Shown: positions 42,820 to 52,049, counted from the first letter of the stretch. The stretch: 64,000 bases of DNA from Rhodococcus sp. W8901 (GCF_013348805.1 NZ_CP054690.1:1178001-1242000); one strand, 5' to 3'. The notes: generated from the sequence alone by a model not told the origin. Numbers and translations are program-made.

Positions 42820-44792
42820 TGGCGGCGATCCTGCGGTCCGTGCCCGCCGACGCCCGGGACACCACGCGGGTCGGGGCCTTCATGGACTGGCTCGGAGCCG
42901 AGCGCGGTGTGCGGGTGGAGAACTGGGACGACCTCTACCGGTGGTCGGTCGAGGACGTCGAGGGATTCTGGGCGGCGATCTGGGACCATTTCGGCGTCGT
43001 CACCCACCGCCCGTACCGCCAGGTGCTCGAGGCCCGGGTGATGCCCGGCGCGCGGTGGTTCACCGGCGCACTCCTCAACTACACCGAGCACTCTCTCGGA
43101 ACCGAAGTGGACCTGGACGCGGTCGCCGTGGTGGCCACGTCGCAGACCCGCGCCGACATCACGATGACCTTCGGTCAACTGCGCGACGAGGTCCGCCGCG
43201 TGCGGGCCGGCCTCGTCGACCTCGGGGTGGGCCGCGGCGACCGGGTCGCCGGCTACCTGCCCAACGCCCCCGAGGCGCTCGTCGCGTTCCTCGCCACGGT
43301 GAGCCTCGGCGCGATCTGGGCGGCATGCGCACCCGAGTTCGGCGCCCACAGCGTCGTGGACCGGTTCGGTCAGATCGGCCCCAAGGTGCTGTTCGTCGTC
43401 GGCGGCTACACATACGGATCCAAGACCGTCGATCGTCGTGACGAGGTCGCCCACATCCGCGAGAATCTCCCGGGGGTCTCCACGGTGGTCTCGGTCGCCT
43501 ACGGCGAGCACGTCGTCACCGACGACGTCGTGGCCTGGAACGACCTCGGGCGCGGTGAGGCCGGTGCACCGGGGTCGATGCCCGATGTCGAGCCGGTCCC
43601 GTTCGACCACCCGCTCGTGGTGCTGTTCTCGTCCGGCACCACCGGCAAGCCCAAGGCCATCGTGCACGGCCACGGCGGCATTCTGCTCGAGACCCTCAAG
43701 AACCACGCCCTCCACTTCGATCTCGGGCCTGGGGACACGTTCTCCTGGTTCAGCACCACGGCGTGGATGATGTGGAACTCCCTGGTCGGCGGACTGCTGG
43801 TGCGGTCGTCGATCGTCATGATCGACGGCAACCCCATGTACCCGGACTCGGGTCACCAGTGGCGGGTGGCCGCTGAGACCGGGGCGACGGTGATGGGCAT
43901 GAGCCCGGGCGTGGTCATGGCGTGCCGACGCGAAGGTCTCGATCCCGCAACCGAATTCGATCTCTCGGCCGTCCGGCAGTTCGGCGCCGCCGGCAGCCCG
44001 CTGCCGCGGGAGGGCTACGAGTGGATCTCCGACCGCTTCGGCCCCGGCGTGCTCCTCAACGTCGGTAGCGGCGGCACGGACGTGTGCACCGGCATCATCC
44101 AGGCCTCGCCGATGACCCCGGTCTACGCGGGCGAGATGTCCGGGCCGAGCCTCGGTTTCGCGGCAGCCGCGTACGACGGGGACGGCAACGAGGTGGTCGG
44201 TGAGCTCGGCGAACTCGTCATCACGCTGCCGGTGCCGTCGATGCCGGTGAAGTTCTGGGGCGACGACGACGGCTCCCGATACCGAAGCGCATACTTCGAC
44301 ACCTATCCGGGGGTGTGGCGGCACGGCGACTGGATCCGCTTCGACCCGGAGGGCGGTGCAGTCATCACCGGCCGGTCCGATGCGACCCTCAACCGTGGTG
44401 GTGTCCGGCTCGGCACCGCCGAGTTCTACCGCGTGGTCGAGGAGCTGCCCGGCATCGCCGACTCCCTCGTCGTCCACCTCGAGGGCGCCGACGGCGGGAT
44501 GGGCCGCCTGGTCCTGTTCGTCGTCACCGACCCCGGCGTGGAGGTCGACGACGCGCTGAGGAGGACCGTCTCGACGACTCTGCGAACGGCGCTGTCGCCG
44601 CGGCACATCCCGGACGAGATCCATCCCGTCGCGGTGGTGCCGTACAACCGGACCGGGAAGAAGCTCGAGATCCCGGTCAAACGGATCCTTCTCGGGGCCT
44701 CGCCGGACAGCGTCGCGGCACCCGGTTCGCTGGCGCAACCGGAGGCCCTCGACGCGTTCGTCGCGTGGAGCGTCACGGGAGCGATCGGATGA
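42819..44792 (+). CDS. Acetoacetyl-CoA synthetase-like ligase
   Basis: This 657-residue ligase of the acetoacetyl-CoA synthetase subgroup is longer than simple acyl-CoA ligases. Its N-terminal ACAS_N segment has FMDWLGAERGVRVENWDDLY and GARWFTGALLNYTEHSLG. The AMP motif is VLFSSGTTGKPKAIVHGHGG, SGGTDVCTG follows, and the C-terminal Lys is in YNRTGKKLEIPVKRILLG. It would thioesterify a beta-keto acid. In this operon it might recapture a keto acid lost from its CoA form, or act on the primary substrate; this is inference. Confidence 0.88.
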   Translation: MAAILRSVPADARDTTRVGAFMDWLGAERGVRVENWDDLYRWSVEDVEGFWAAIWDHFGVVTHRPYRQVLEARVMPGARWFTGALLNYTEHSLGTEVDLDAVAVVATSQTRADITMTFGQLRDEVRRVRAGLVDLGVGRGDRVAGYLPNAPEALVAFLATVSLGAIWAACAPEFGAHSVVDRFGQIGPKVLFVVGGYTYGSKTVDRRDEVAHIRENLPGVSTVVSVAYGEHVVTDDVVAWNDLGRGEAGAPGSMPDVEPVPFDHPLVVLFSSGTTGKPKAIVHGHGGILLETLKNHALHFDLGPGDTFSWFSTTAWMMWNSLVGGLLVRSSIVMIDGNPMYPDSGHQWRVAAETGATVMGMSPGVVMACRREGLDPATEFDLSAVRQFGAAGSPLPREGYEWISDRFGPGVLLNVGSGGTDVCTGIIQASPMTPVYAGEMSGPSLGFAAAAYDGDGNEVVGELGELVITLPVPSMPVKFWGDDDGSRYRSAYFDTYPGVWRHGDWIRFDPEGGAVITGRSDATLNRGGVRLGTAEFYRVVEELPGIADSLVVHLEGADGGMGRLVLFVVTDPGVEVDDALRRTVSTTLRTALSPRHIPDEIHPVAVVPYNRTGKKLEIPVKRILLGASPDSVAAPGSLAQPEALDAFVAWSVTGAIG

Positions 44793-45745
44793 GCGCCCCG
44801 GCTGCGGCGCAGATCCGGACCGTCGCGGTGATCGGGACCGGCGTCATCGGCGCGGCGTGGGTGGCAGGCTTCCTCGCCGCCGGTCTCGACGTCGTCGCCA
44901 CCGACCCGGCCGACGGAGCCGAGGCGCGGCTCCGGTCCTATCTCGACGAAACCAGCGATCTCGTCACCGAACTCACCGGATCCGCGGTGTCCGAGCGTGG
45001 TGAGCTCCGGTTCGTCGCGACCGCCGCCGAGGCTGCGCGCGACGCCGATTTCGTCCAGGAGAACGGCCCCGAGAGACTGGACGCGAAGGGTGCGCTGCTC
45101 GCGGAGATCGACGCCGCGGCGCGCCCGGGCGTGATCATCGCGTCGTCGACGTCCGGTCTCGAGCCGAGCGCGCTGCAGGCCGCGTGTTCGGTCGATCCCG
45201 GCCGTGTGCTGGTGGGCCACCCGTTCAACCCCGCGCACATCATTCCGCTCGTCGAGGTGGTACCGGGCGGGGCCACGCCGCCCGAGACGGCGCAGGTGGC
45301 GCTCGACTTCTACCGCCTGGTCGGCAAGAAGCCGATCCTCGTCCGCGCCGAGATCCCCGGGCACGTCACCAACCGGTTGCAAGCCGCCCTCTGGCGCGAG
45401 GCCTACTCGCTGGTGGACCGCGGTGTGGTATCCGTCGCCGACATCGACACCGCCATCTCGAACGGGCCGGGACTGCGCTGGGCCATCATCGGACCACTTA
45501 CCGCACAGCACCTTTCCGGTGGGAAGGGCGGCCTGCGGCATCTGCTGGAACACCTGGGCCCACCCACCCAGAAGTGGATGGACGACCTCGGGACGCCGCA
45601 GCTCACCCCGGAACTCGCCGACAAACTCGTCGCCGGCATGGACGACGAGATGGCGGGGGTAGACCAGGCAGGCCTGGTCGCGGACCGCGACCGATTGCTG
45701 GTCGACATCATGCGACTCAAACGCGCCGGCCGAAACCTGCCCTGA
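44789..45745 (+). CDS. 3-hydroxyacyl-CoA dehydrogenase (carnitine-dehydrogenase-like)
   Basis: This 318-residue NAD-dependent enzyme has the Rossmann motif VAVIGTGVIGAAWVAGFLAAG and the catalytic region ASSTSGLEPSALQ, then VGHPFNPAHIIPLVEVV. A C-terminal dimerisation domain begins GHVTNRLQAALWREA. The sequence is of the short single-function type seen in carnitine and 3-hydroxybutyryl-CoA dehydrogenases. Here it probably oxidises the hydratase product to a 3-keto thioester. Its ATG overlaps the preceding stop (ATGA). Confidence 0.87.
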   Translation: MSAPAAAQIRTVAVIGTGVIGAAWVAGFLAAGLDVVATDPADGAEARLRSYLDETSDLVTELTGSAVSERGELRFVATAAEAARDADFVQENGPERLDAKGALLAEIDAAARPGVIIASSTSGLEPSALQAACSVDPGRVLVGHPFNPAHIIPLVEVVPGGATPPETAQVALDFYRLVGKKPILVRAEIPGHVTNRLQAALWREAYSLVDRGVVSVADIDTAISNGPGLRWAIIGPLTAQHLSGGKGGLRHLLEHLGPPTQKWMDDLGTPQLTPELADKLVAGMDDEMAGVDQAGLVADRDRLLVDIMRLKRAGRNLP

Positions 45746-45776
45746 CAGTTCCCACCCGATCCACAGAGGATTAACG

Positions 45777-46676
45777 ATGTACTCTCCCGCAATCGATCTC
45801 GACGCCATCACCGCCATCGACGTGCACACCCACGTCGAAGCGGACGGTGCGCACCACTGCTCGCTCGACCAGGAACTGCTCGACGCCTCGGCCAAGTACT
45901 TCAAGCCCGGGGTCAACCGCACGCCCACCGTCGACGACCTCGCCGAGTACTACCGCGAGCGCAACATGGCCGCCGTGGTGTTCACCGTCGACGCGCGCAC
46001 CGCACTCGGCGGGCACCCGCCGGTCTCCAGTGAGGAGATCGCGGCGAAGGCCGCCGAGCACCCCGACGTCCTGATCCCCTTCGGATCCGTGGACCCGCAC
46101 GACGTCGGCACTGCCGTCGCCCGGATCACGACCCTGGCGAGGGACTACGGCGTTCGGGGCATGAAGTTCCACCCCAGCCTGCAGGGATTTCTGCCCAACG
46201 ACCCGATCTACTACCCGATCTACGAGGCGTGCGCCGAGCACGGGCTCGTGACGCTCTTCCACACCGGGCAGACCGGGATCGGTGCCGGTCTGCCAGGTGG
46301 CCGCGGCATCAAACTGCGGTACTCGGACCCGATGCTGCTCGACGACGTCGCAGCCGACTTCCCGACGCTGACGATGATCCTCGCCCACCCCTCGGTCCCG
46401 TGGGTCGACTCCTCGATCTCCATGGCCACCCACAAGGCGAACGTGTACGTCGACCTGTCGGGTTGGTCGCCGAAGTACTTCCCGCCGCCGCTCGTTCGCA
46501 ACATCAACTCGCTGCTCAAGCACAAGGCGCTCTTCGGATCCGACTATCCGGTGCTGACGCCGGATCGGTGGATGGCCGACTTCGCGGAACTGGGCATCAA
46601 GGACGACGTCATGCCCCTGGTGATGAGGGAGAACGCTATCCGGGTGCTCGGACTCGACCGACCCACGGGGCGGTGA
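45777..46676 (+). CDS. Amidohydrolase-family protein (ACMSD/CouO-like)
   Basis: This 299-residue metal-dependent hydrolase has the first metal motif H-x-H in IDVHTHVE, a further His in GMKFHPSLQG, then FHTGQTG, LAHPSVPW and the Asp ligand in FGSDYPVL. This is the amidohydrolase_2 group. In the rhodococcal p-coumarate pathway an amidohydrolase (CouO) cleaves the aryl-3-ketoacyl-CoA hydrolytically, replacing a thiolase. No thiolase gene is present in this operon, so the same role is likely. The start is 31 bases after the dehydrogenase stop, with GAGGA upstream. Confidence 0.82.
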   Translation: MYSPAIDLDAITAIDVHTHVEADGAHHCSLDQELLDASAKYFKPGVNRTPTVDDLAEYYRERNMAAVVFTVDARTALGGHPPVSSEEIAAKAAEHPDVLIPFGSVDPHDVGTAVARITTLARDYGVRGMKFHPSLQGFLPNDPIYYPIYEACAEHGLVTLFHTGQTGIGAGLPGGRGIKLRYSDPMLLDDVAADFPTLTMILAHPSVPWVDSSISMATHKANVYVDLSGWSPKYFPPPLVRNINSLLKHKALFGSDYPVLTPDRWMADFAELGIKDDVMPLVMRENAIRVLGLDRPTGR

Positions 46677-46683
46677 TGCAGCG

Positions 46684-47853
46684 GTGAGGACGAGTGCCGA
46701 GGCCGAATGGCTCCTCGACGACGAGCACCGGGACCTCCGGGAGATGGCCGCCGAGATAGCGAATCGTCAGGTGGCGCCGCACGCCGCCGCGGTAGACGAG
46801 TCGGGAGAGTTCCCGGAGCGGTCACTGGCGGCGGTGACCGCGAGCGGGTTGCACGCGATCGGCATCCCCGAGGCGTACGGCGGGCAGGGCGGAGACCACC
46901 TCGCCTCCGCGATCGTCGCCGAGGAGATCGCCCGCGCGTGCGCAACTACGCAGCAGGTCGCCGGCGGCAACGAACTCTTCGCCATCCCGCTCCTGCTCGC
47001 GGGCTCGGAGGAACTCAAGGCCCGGTACCTGCCGAGGATCGCGTCCGGCGAGCATCTCGGGGCCTTCGCGCTGAGCGAGCCCGAGGCCGGCAGCGACATC
47101 GCGAGCATCAAGGTCCGGGCCAGGCAGACGGACGGCGGCTGGCTGCTGAAGGGCACGAAGCGGTGGATCACCAACGCGGGCCGTGCCGACGTCTACGTCG
47201 TGTTCGCCTCGACCGATCCGGCCGCCGGCGCCAAGGGGATCTCTGCGTTCGTCGTGGAGGCCGCGGACGAGGGGATCGTGTTCGGGGCGCCGGAGCGGAA
47301 GATGGGCCTGAAGGGATCTCCGACCCGGGAGGTCACGTTCGAGGACGTGTTCGTTCCCGGCGACCGCATGGTCGGTGAGCCCGGCCGTGGCATGCGCATC
47401 GCCCTCGGGACGCTGGACCGGACCCGGACGGCCGTGGCGGCGCAGGCAGTCGGTATCGCACAGGGCGCCCTGGACGCCGCGGTGTCCTACGCGGCCGAAC
47501 GTGAGCAGTTCGGTTCCCCGATCTCCGAGTTCCAGGGCATCCAGTTCATGGCGGCCGACATGGAGACGAAGGTCCGGGCGTCGCGGCTGCTCACGTGGGC
47601 TGCCGCGATCGCCTGCGATCGTGGACACCGGGAGATCGGGTCGGCGGGCGCGATGGCCAAGTGCTTCGCCTCCGACACCGCCATGGCGGTGACCACCGAC
47701 GCTGTTCAAATCCTCGGTGGCGCAGGGTATGTCAAGGACTTTCCGGTGGAGCGAATGATGCGCGACGCGAAGATCACCCAGATCTACGAGGGAACCAATC
47801 AGATCCAGCGGATCGTCATCGCCCGCCACCTCTTCCACGGACGAGCTCGATAG
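46684..47853 (+). CDS. Acyl-CoA dehydrogenase
   Basis: This 389-residue FAD enzyme has the family signatures FALSEPEAGSDIASI and WITNAGRADVYVVFA, and the C-terminal MMRDAKITQIYEGTNQIQR with the catalytic Glu region. It would introduce the 2,3-double bond, so the operon could also use a saturated acid (for example an arylpropionate) as well as the enoic acid. The GTG at 46684 begins 7 bases after the amidohydrolase stop. It appears to be the last catabolic gene of the operon. Confidence 0.88.
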   Translation: MRTSAEAEWLLDDEHRDLREMAAEIANRQVAPHAAAVDESGEFPERSLAAVTASGLHAIGIPEAYGGQGGDHLASAIVAEEIARACATTQQVAGGNELFAIPLLLAGSEELKARYLPRIASGEHLGAFALSEPEAGSDIASIKVRARQTDGGWLLKGTKRWITNAGRADVYVVFASTDPAAGAKGISAFVVEAADEGIVFGAPERKMGLKGSPTREVTFEDVFVPGDRMVGEPGRGMRIALGTLDRTRTAVAAQAVGIAQGALDAAVSYAAEREQFGSPISEFQGIQFMAADMETKVRASRLLTWAAAIACDRGHREIGSAGAMAKCFASDTAMAVTTDAVQILGGAGYVKDFPVERMMRDAKITQIYEGTNQIQRIVIARHLFHGRAR

Positions 47854-47873
47854 CACACAGAATGGAGCAACCA

Positions 47874-49109
47874 ATGTCAGGTACGGCGCAGCACGCACCA
47901 TCGGCCGTCGCCAAGGCGGCCGTCGCCTTCTCGGTCGCGGCCTTCACACTCACCGCCTGTGGCGGCGCGAACGCATCCGAGCCCGAGTCGATCTCGCTGT
48001 CCGCGCCCGCGGGACCGGCCGGGACGACCTTCTGGGACGTCGGGGAGCAGCCGCCCGCCGACGCGAAGCCGGGCGATGTTCACTCGGTCCAGCCCCGGTC
48101 CGACGCTCCGGAGGGAAGTCAGGGCTGGAACATCGTCTACGTCTCCGAAATCCAGCCCGGAGTCCGGAAGTACGTATCCGGGGAGATCTACGTTCCGCTG
48201 TCCAAGGGCGACGGTCCCCGCGACATGGTGCTGTGGAACCACGAGACCACCGGGCTGGCCGACAACTGTGCCCCGTCCAGACGGAGCTTGGGGGAGGGGG
48301 ATCAGTCCCGCGTTCCGGCGATCGGCGAACTTCTCGACCAGGGATATGTGGTCGCCATGAGTGACTATCCGGGACAAGCCCTTCCGGGGCCGTCCTACTA
48401 CATGGCCGGTGAGGTCAACGCCCGGGCTTCTCTCGACGTCCTGCGCGCTGTGCACAACCTCCCCGAGATCGACGCCTCGAACCGGTTCGTCGAATACGGC
48501 TGGTCGCAGGGCGGACAGACGACGATGCACGTCGAATCGATCCTGGATTCGTACGCCCCCGAATTCGACGGTGTGGGAGCTGGATTGATCGCGCCGGCGG
48601 TCCGCATCCGTGAACTGACCCTCAACTCGATGCAGAGTCCGGAGTTGGCGGGCTACGTCATTTCCACCCTGCCGGGCATCAAGGCGGCCTACCCGGATCT
48701 GCGTTACGGCGACTTCCTCACGGCCCCGGCGATGGAGCAGCTTCCGGTGCTCAGTGACGGCTGCTTCGACATCTGGAGCAGCGCTGCATCTTTGCGTGAC
48801 GCGTACCAGCCGGGCGCGATGTCGCCGGACGGTAGTTGGTGGAAGGCCTTCACCGCCGTCGACGACTTCCGGCCCGCAGGGTCCATGCCGTTCGTCATCT
48901 ATCAGGGATCGGACGACACGACCACCCCCGTTGCACTGACGTCACGCGAGCAGGAGGGACTGTGCCGCACCGGAACCGAGTCCGACTACCGCGAGTTCCC
49001 CGGGCTCGACCACGAGTCCGTCGTTCCCGAGGCGGCGAAGCAGTTCCCCGCATGGGCCGCAGACCGGTTCGCCGGGAAGGCCGCACCGAGCAACTGCCCG
49101 CAGCCGTGA
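47874..49109 (+). CDS. Secretory lipase-like alpha/beta hydrolase, lipoprotein
   Basis: This 411-residue exported hydrolase has an N-terminal signal with a lipobox-like LTAC (Cys near 30), so it may be lipid-anchored. The nucleophile elbow is YGWSQGGQTT, and Asp and His follow in YQGSDDTTTPVAL and PGLDHESV. The layout fits the fungal/actinobacterial secretory lipase family (LIP, PF03583 type). It might release the operon's substrate from an ester outside the cell. The ATG at 47874 is preferred for its GGAG and because it starts the signal sequence; an ATG at 47862 is also in frame. Confidence 0.82.
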   Translation: MSGTAQHAPSAVAKAAVAFSVAAFTLTACGGANASEPESISLSAPAGPAGTTFWDVGEQPPADAKPGDVHSVQPRSDAPEGSQGWNIVYVSEIQPGVRKYVSGEIYVPLSKGDGPRDMVLWNHETTGLADNCAPSRRSLGEGDQSRVPAIGELLDQGYVVAMSDYPGQALPGPSYYMAGEVNARASLDVLRAVHNLPEIDASNRFVEYGWSQGGQTTMHVESILDSYAPEFDGVGAGLIAPAVRIRELTLNSMQSPELAGYVISTLPGIKAAYPDLRYGDFLTAPAMEQLPVLSDGCFDIWSSAASLRDAYQPGAMSPDGSWWKAFTAVDDFRPAGSMPFVIYQGSDDTTTPVALTSREQEGLCRTGTESDYREFPGLDHESVVPEAAKQFPAWAADRFAGKAAPSNCPQP

Positions 49110-49178
49110 TCGCCGGTCCCGGACCCGGTTGCTGACGCCCGGTCCGCCCCGTGCCTCTCGGGGGCGGGTCGGACCGGG

Positions 49179-49850
49179 CTATCCGCGCAGTTCGTTCGGC
49201 AGCTCTGCCGGATCGACCAGGACGAACTGGTTGCTCGACCCGCGCACCTTCTCCGACATCGAGATGTTCTTGCGCAGCAGATTCCACTCCACATCGTCGA
49301 TGCGGGCGGTGGCCTGCGTGAGCACCTTGCTGTCGCGGGTGCCCCAGGCGATCGGCATGAAACTCACCATCTGCCACGTGTCGCCGTTGCCCCGCGAGCT
49401 GCGGTCGCCCAGCACCGACACCGACGGGATCTTCTTGCCCACGGTCCAGCCCCGGCCGGGCAGGGCGCGGACGGTGCGGGTCGCGAGCGCGTAGTGCGGT
49501 TCGGTGGCGTCGGGCTTGGCGATGTCGAGCAACGAGAGCAGCGTGTACCCGCGGGGGTGGATCTCCGACACCACGGCCGGCACCAGGTTGCCCTTGGCGT
49601 ACAGCTCGTCGATGCTGCCGACCTTGCGCGGCGTCCACACCACCATCCACAGCGACGTCACCGCGCACACCGCGAGGACGGCGCCGAGGATGTACGACCA
49701 CGGCTGGCCCAGGACGAACAGTCCGGCGGCGCCGGCGCCGAGGGCGACCGCCATCACCGCGGCCGACCACTGCAGCCGCCGGAGATCTGCGAGGGTCTCG
49801 TTGACGGACTTGGCGTGAAGCTTGTCGACGGGGAACTCGAAGCGTCGCAC
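49179..49850 (-). CDS. DUF3239-like membrane protein
   Basis: This 223-residue protein has two adjacent hydrophobic spans (AAVMAVALGAGAAGLFVLG; YILGAVLAVCAVTSLWMVVW). A cytoplasmic or external beta-rich domain follows, with GNLVPAVVSEIHPRGYTLL and DTWQMVSFMPIAWGT. It matches DUF3239 proteins found in Corynebacterium and Rhodococcus, whose role is unknown. It lies 12 bases downstream of the XPB helicase gene and is probably co-transcribed with it. Confidence 0.75.
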   Translation of the reverse strand: MRRFEFPVDKLHAKSVNETLADLRRLQWSAAVMAVALGAGAAGLFVLGQPWSYILGAVLAVCAVTSLWMVVWTPRKVGSIDELYAKGNLVPAVVSEIHPRGYTLLSLLDIAKPDATEPHYALATRTVRALPGRGWTVGKKIPSVSVLGDRSSRGNGDTWQMVSFMPIAWGTRDSKVLTQATARIDDVEWNLLRKNISMSEKVRGSSNQFVLVDPAELPNELRG

Positions 49851-49862
49851 GGGGGTGAAGTC

Positions 49863-51521
49863 CTATCCGATGGTCGGGCCGAGCAGGTCGTCGGCGTCCG
49901 TGATGCGGTACGCGTAGCCCTGTTCGGCGAGGAAGCGTTGGCGGTGGGCGGCGTACTCGGCGTCGAGCGTGTCCCGAGCGACCACCGAGTAGAAGTGTGC
50001 CTGACCGCCGTCGTGCTTCGGCCGCAGGAGTCGGCCCAGCCGCTGCGCCTCCTCCTGCCGGGAGCCGAACGTGCCCGACACCTGCACCGCCACCGATGCC
50101 TCCGGCAGGTCGATGGAGAAGTTCGCGACCTTGCTGACCACGAGGGTCTGGATCTCGCCGGCACGGAACTTGTCGAAGAGGAGCTCGCGTTCCTTGTTTC
50201 GCGTGGAACCCTGGATGACCGGGGCGTCGAGTTCCTCGCCCAGCTCCTCGAGCTGGTCCAGGTAGGCGCCGATCACCAGGGTCGGCGCACCGGGGTGCCG
50301 GTCCAGGATCGACTTCACGACGGCGTGCTTGGTCCGGGCCGTCGAGCACAGCTTGTAGCGCTCCTCCGGCTCGGCCGTCGCGTACGCCATGCGTTCGGCG
50401 TCGGTGAGCGTGACCCGCACCTCGATGCAGTCGGCGGGCGCGATCCACCCCTGCGCCTCGATGTCCTTCCACGGCGCGTCGTACCGCTTGGGGCCGATGA
50501 GGGAGAACACGTCGCCCTCGCGGCCGTCCTCGCGGACCAGCGTCGCGGTGAGGCCGAGGCGTCGACGCGACTGTAGGTCGGCGGTCATCCGGAACACCGG
50601 GGCGGGCAGCAGGTGCACCTCGTCGTAGATCACCAGGCCCCAGTCGCGGGAGTCGAACAGCTCGAGGTGCTTGTACTCGCCCTTCGACTTGCGGGTGATC
50701 ACCTGGTAGGTCGCGATGGTGACCGGGCGGATCTCCTTCTTCTCGCCCGAGTACTCGCCGATCTCCTCCTCGGTGAGCGACGTGCGCGCGATCAGCTCGC
50801 GCTTCCACTGCCGGCCCGCGACGGTGTTGGTGACCAGGATCAGCGTCGTCGCCTTGGCCTTGGCCATCGCCGCCGCGCCCACCATGGTCTTGCCGGCGCC
50901 GCAGGGGAGCACGACGACGCCGGAGCCGCCGGCCCAGAACGAGTCGGCCGCCATCTCCTGGTAGTCGCGCAGGTGCCAGTGCCCCTCCTCGAACGCGAGG
51001 TCGATGGGGTGGGCCTCGCCGTCGACGTACCCGGCGAGGTCCTCGGCGGGCCAGCCGATCTTGAGCAGCATCTGCTTGAGGTGCCCGCGCTCGCTGGGAT
51101 GCACGATCACGGTGTCGTCGTCGACCATGGCGCCGAGCATCGGGGCGATCTTCTTGTGCCGCATCACCTCGGTGAGCACCGCCCGGTCCAGGCTGATCAG
51201 CGTCAGCCCGTGCACGGGACTCTTCACCAGTTGCAGGCGGCCGTACCGGGCCATGGTGTCGACGATGTCGACCAGCAGCGGCTGCGGCACCGCGAAGCGG
51301 GAGTAGCTGACGAGGGCGTCCACCACCTGCTCGGCGTCGTGCCCGGCGGCGCGGGCATTCCACAGCGCGAGCGGAGTGATCCGGTAGGTGTGGACGTGCT
51401 CGGGGGCGCGCTCGAGTTCGGCAAACGGGGCGATCGCCTGCCGGGCGTCGTTCGCGCGCTCGTGATCGACCTCGAGCAGCAGTGTCTTGTCGGACTGGAC
51501 GATCAGCGGGCCGTCGGTCAC
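49863..51521 (-). CDS. XPB/Ercc3-type DNA repair helicase
   Basis: This 552-residue superfamily 2 helicase is nearly collinear with M. tuberculosis Rv0861c. The N-terminal domain includes VHTYRITPLALWNARAAGHD. Walker A is VLPCGAGKTMVGAAAMAKA, the DEAH-type box is IYDEVHLLPAPVF, LGLTATLVRED is motif III, and motif VI is GSRQEEAQRLGRLLRP. Bacterial XPB has 3'-5' helicase activity and is linked to DNA repair. The GTG at 51521 has AGGAGG 5 bases upstream. The helicase-associated gene at 52280-54583 is its conserved neighbour. Confidence 0.93.
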   Translation of the reverse strand: MTDGPLIVQSDKTLLLEVDHERANDARQAIAPFAELERAPEHVHTYRITPLALWNARAAGHDAEQVVDALVSYSRFAVPQPLLVDIVDTMARYGRLQLVKSPVHGLTLISLDRAVLTEVMRHKKIAPMLGAMVDDDTVIVHPSERGHLKQMLLKIGWPAEDLAGYVDGEAHPIDLAFEEGHWHLRDYQEMAADSFWAGGSGVVVLPCGAGKTMVGAAAMAKAKATTLILVTNTVAGRQWKRELIARTSLTEEEIGEYSGEKKEIRPVTIATYQVITRKSKGEYKHLELFDSRDWGLVIYDEVHLLPAPVFRMTADLQSRRRLGLTATLVREDGREGDVFSLIGPKRYDAPWKDIEAQGWIAPADCIEVRVTLTDAERMAYATAEPEERYKLCSTARTKHAVVKSILDRHPGAPTLVIGAYLDQLEELGEELDAPVIQGSTRNKERELLFDKFRAGEIQTLVVSKVANFSIDLPEASVAVQVSGTFGSRQEEAQRLGRLLRPKHDGGQAHFYSVVARDTLDAEYAAHRQRFLAEQGYAYRITDADDLLGPTIG

Positions 51522-51603
51522 GTGCGCCTCCTAGCAACGGTAACCAGACCATTGTCCAGACGGCGGCGCTGTCCCGCCATACGGCGGTGCCTCGGCGGCC
51601 GCG

Positions 51604-51650
51604 GATCGTGAAGGATTTCCGTCGGCAGCCGCCGGAAATCCTTCACGATC
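51604..51650 (-). terminator. Hairpin terminator before the XPB gene
   Basis: GATCGTGAAGGATTTCC (51604-51620) pairs perfectly with GGAAATCCTTCACGATC (51634-51650), a 17-bp stem with a 13-base loop. It lies just downstream of the small gene ending at 51654 and should end that transcript. Confidence 0.75.
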
Positions 51651-51653
51651 GGA

Positions 51654-51818
51654 TCAGCGTCCGGCGGTGAGGGATTTCTTGGTCTCCATCACCTGGACGA
51701 GTGCCTCGGAAATTCCGGCGCGATATCCGACGTCCCGTTCGCTGTGCACGGCGGTGGTGTCGAGCTCGTTTTCCAGTCGCGCCTGAATTTTGTCCAGGGC
51801 GAGCAGGGTCCGCTTCAC
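51654..51818 (-). CDS. Small conserved-looking protein, 54 residues
   Basis: A GTG start at 51818 gives VKRTLLALDKIQARLENELD, then TTAVHSERDVGYRAGISEAL and VQVMETKKSLTAGR. The sequence is amphipathic and helical, with no membrane span. GAAGGA precedes the start and a 17-bp hairpin terminator follows the stop, which supports a real gene. The segment RDVGYRAGISEALV resembles FRSGIASAKLFV of the upstream small gene, so the two may be related. Function unknown. Confidence 0.55.
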   Translation of the reverse strand: MKRTLLALDKIQARLENELDTTAVHSERDVGYRAGISEALVQVMETKKSLTAGR

Positions 51819-51831
51819 GATAGGGGGTCCT

Positions 51832-52038
51832 TCACTTTTTTTCGTGCGTCGGCGGGAAAGGAAATCCGGAATGCTGGGCGCGCTCGTCGAGAACGAAAAG
51901 TTTCGCCGACGCGATGCCGGACCGGAAGCCGTCGGCGCGGGGTTGCGGCAGGGTGCTGTCGCCGAGCAGATGGTCCAGTTTCCGGTGCAGGTGGTCCAGC
52001 ACACCCGGTGCGTCACGCGCCGGTGCCTCGCGGGTCAT
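51832..52038 (-). CDS. Small protein, 68 residues
   Basis: The ATG at 52038 starts MTREAPARDAPGVLDHLHRK, followed by LDHLLGDSTLPQPRADGFRS. The middle (HLHRKLDHLLG, then FRSGIASAKLFVLDERAQ) resembles the layout of the 54-residue protein encoded next. It is leucine- and histidine-containing, soluble and without known motifs. It lies 14 bases upstream of that gene and 11 bases after a 41-residue basic peptide gene, so a three-gene mini-operon is likely. Confidence 0.45.
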   Translation of the reverse strand: MTREAPARDAPGVLDHLHRKLDHLLGDSTLPQPRADGFRSGIASAKLFVLDERAQHSGFPFPPTHEKK

Positions 52039-52049
52039 GGCGAGGTCCG

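Noticed and set aside
48895-51552. An 885-codon open frame antisense-shifted over the XPB gene
   Set aside because: It is Arg/Pro/Gly-rich in every part, matches the third-position GC bias of the true helicase frame, and lacks any domain.
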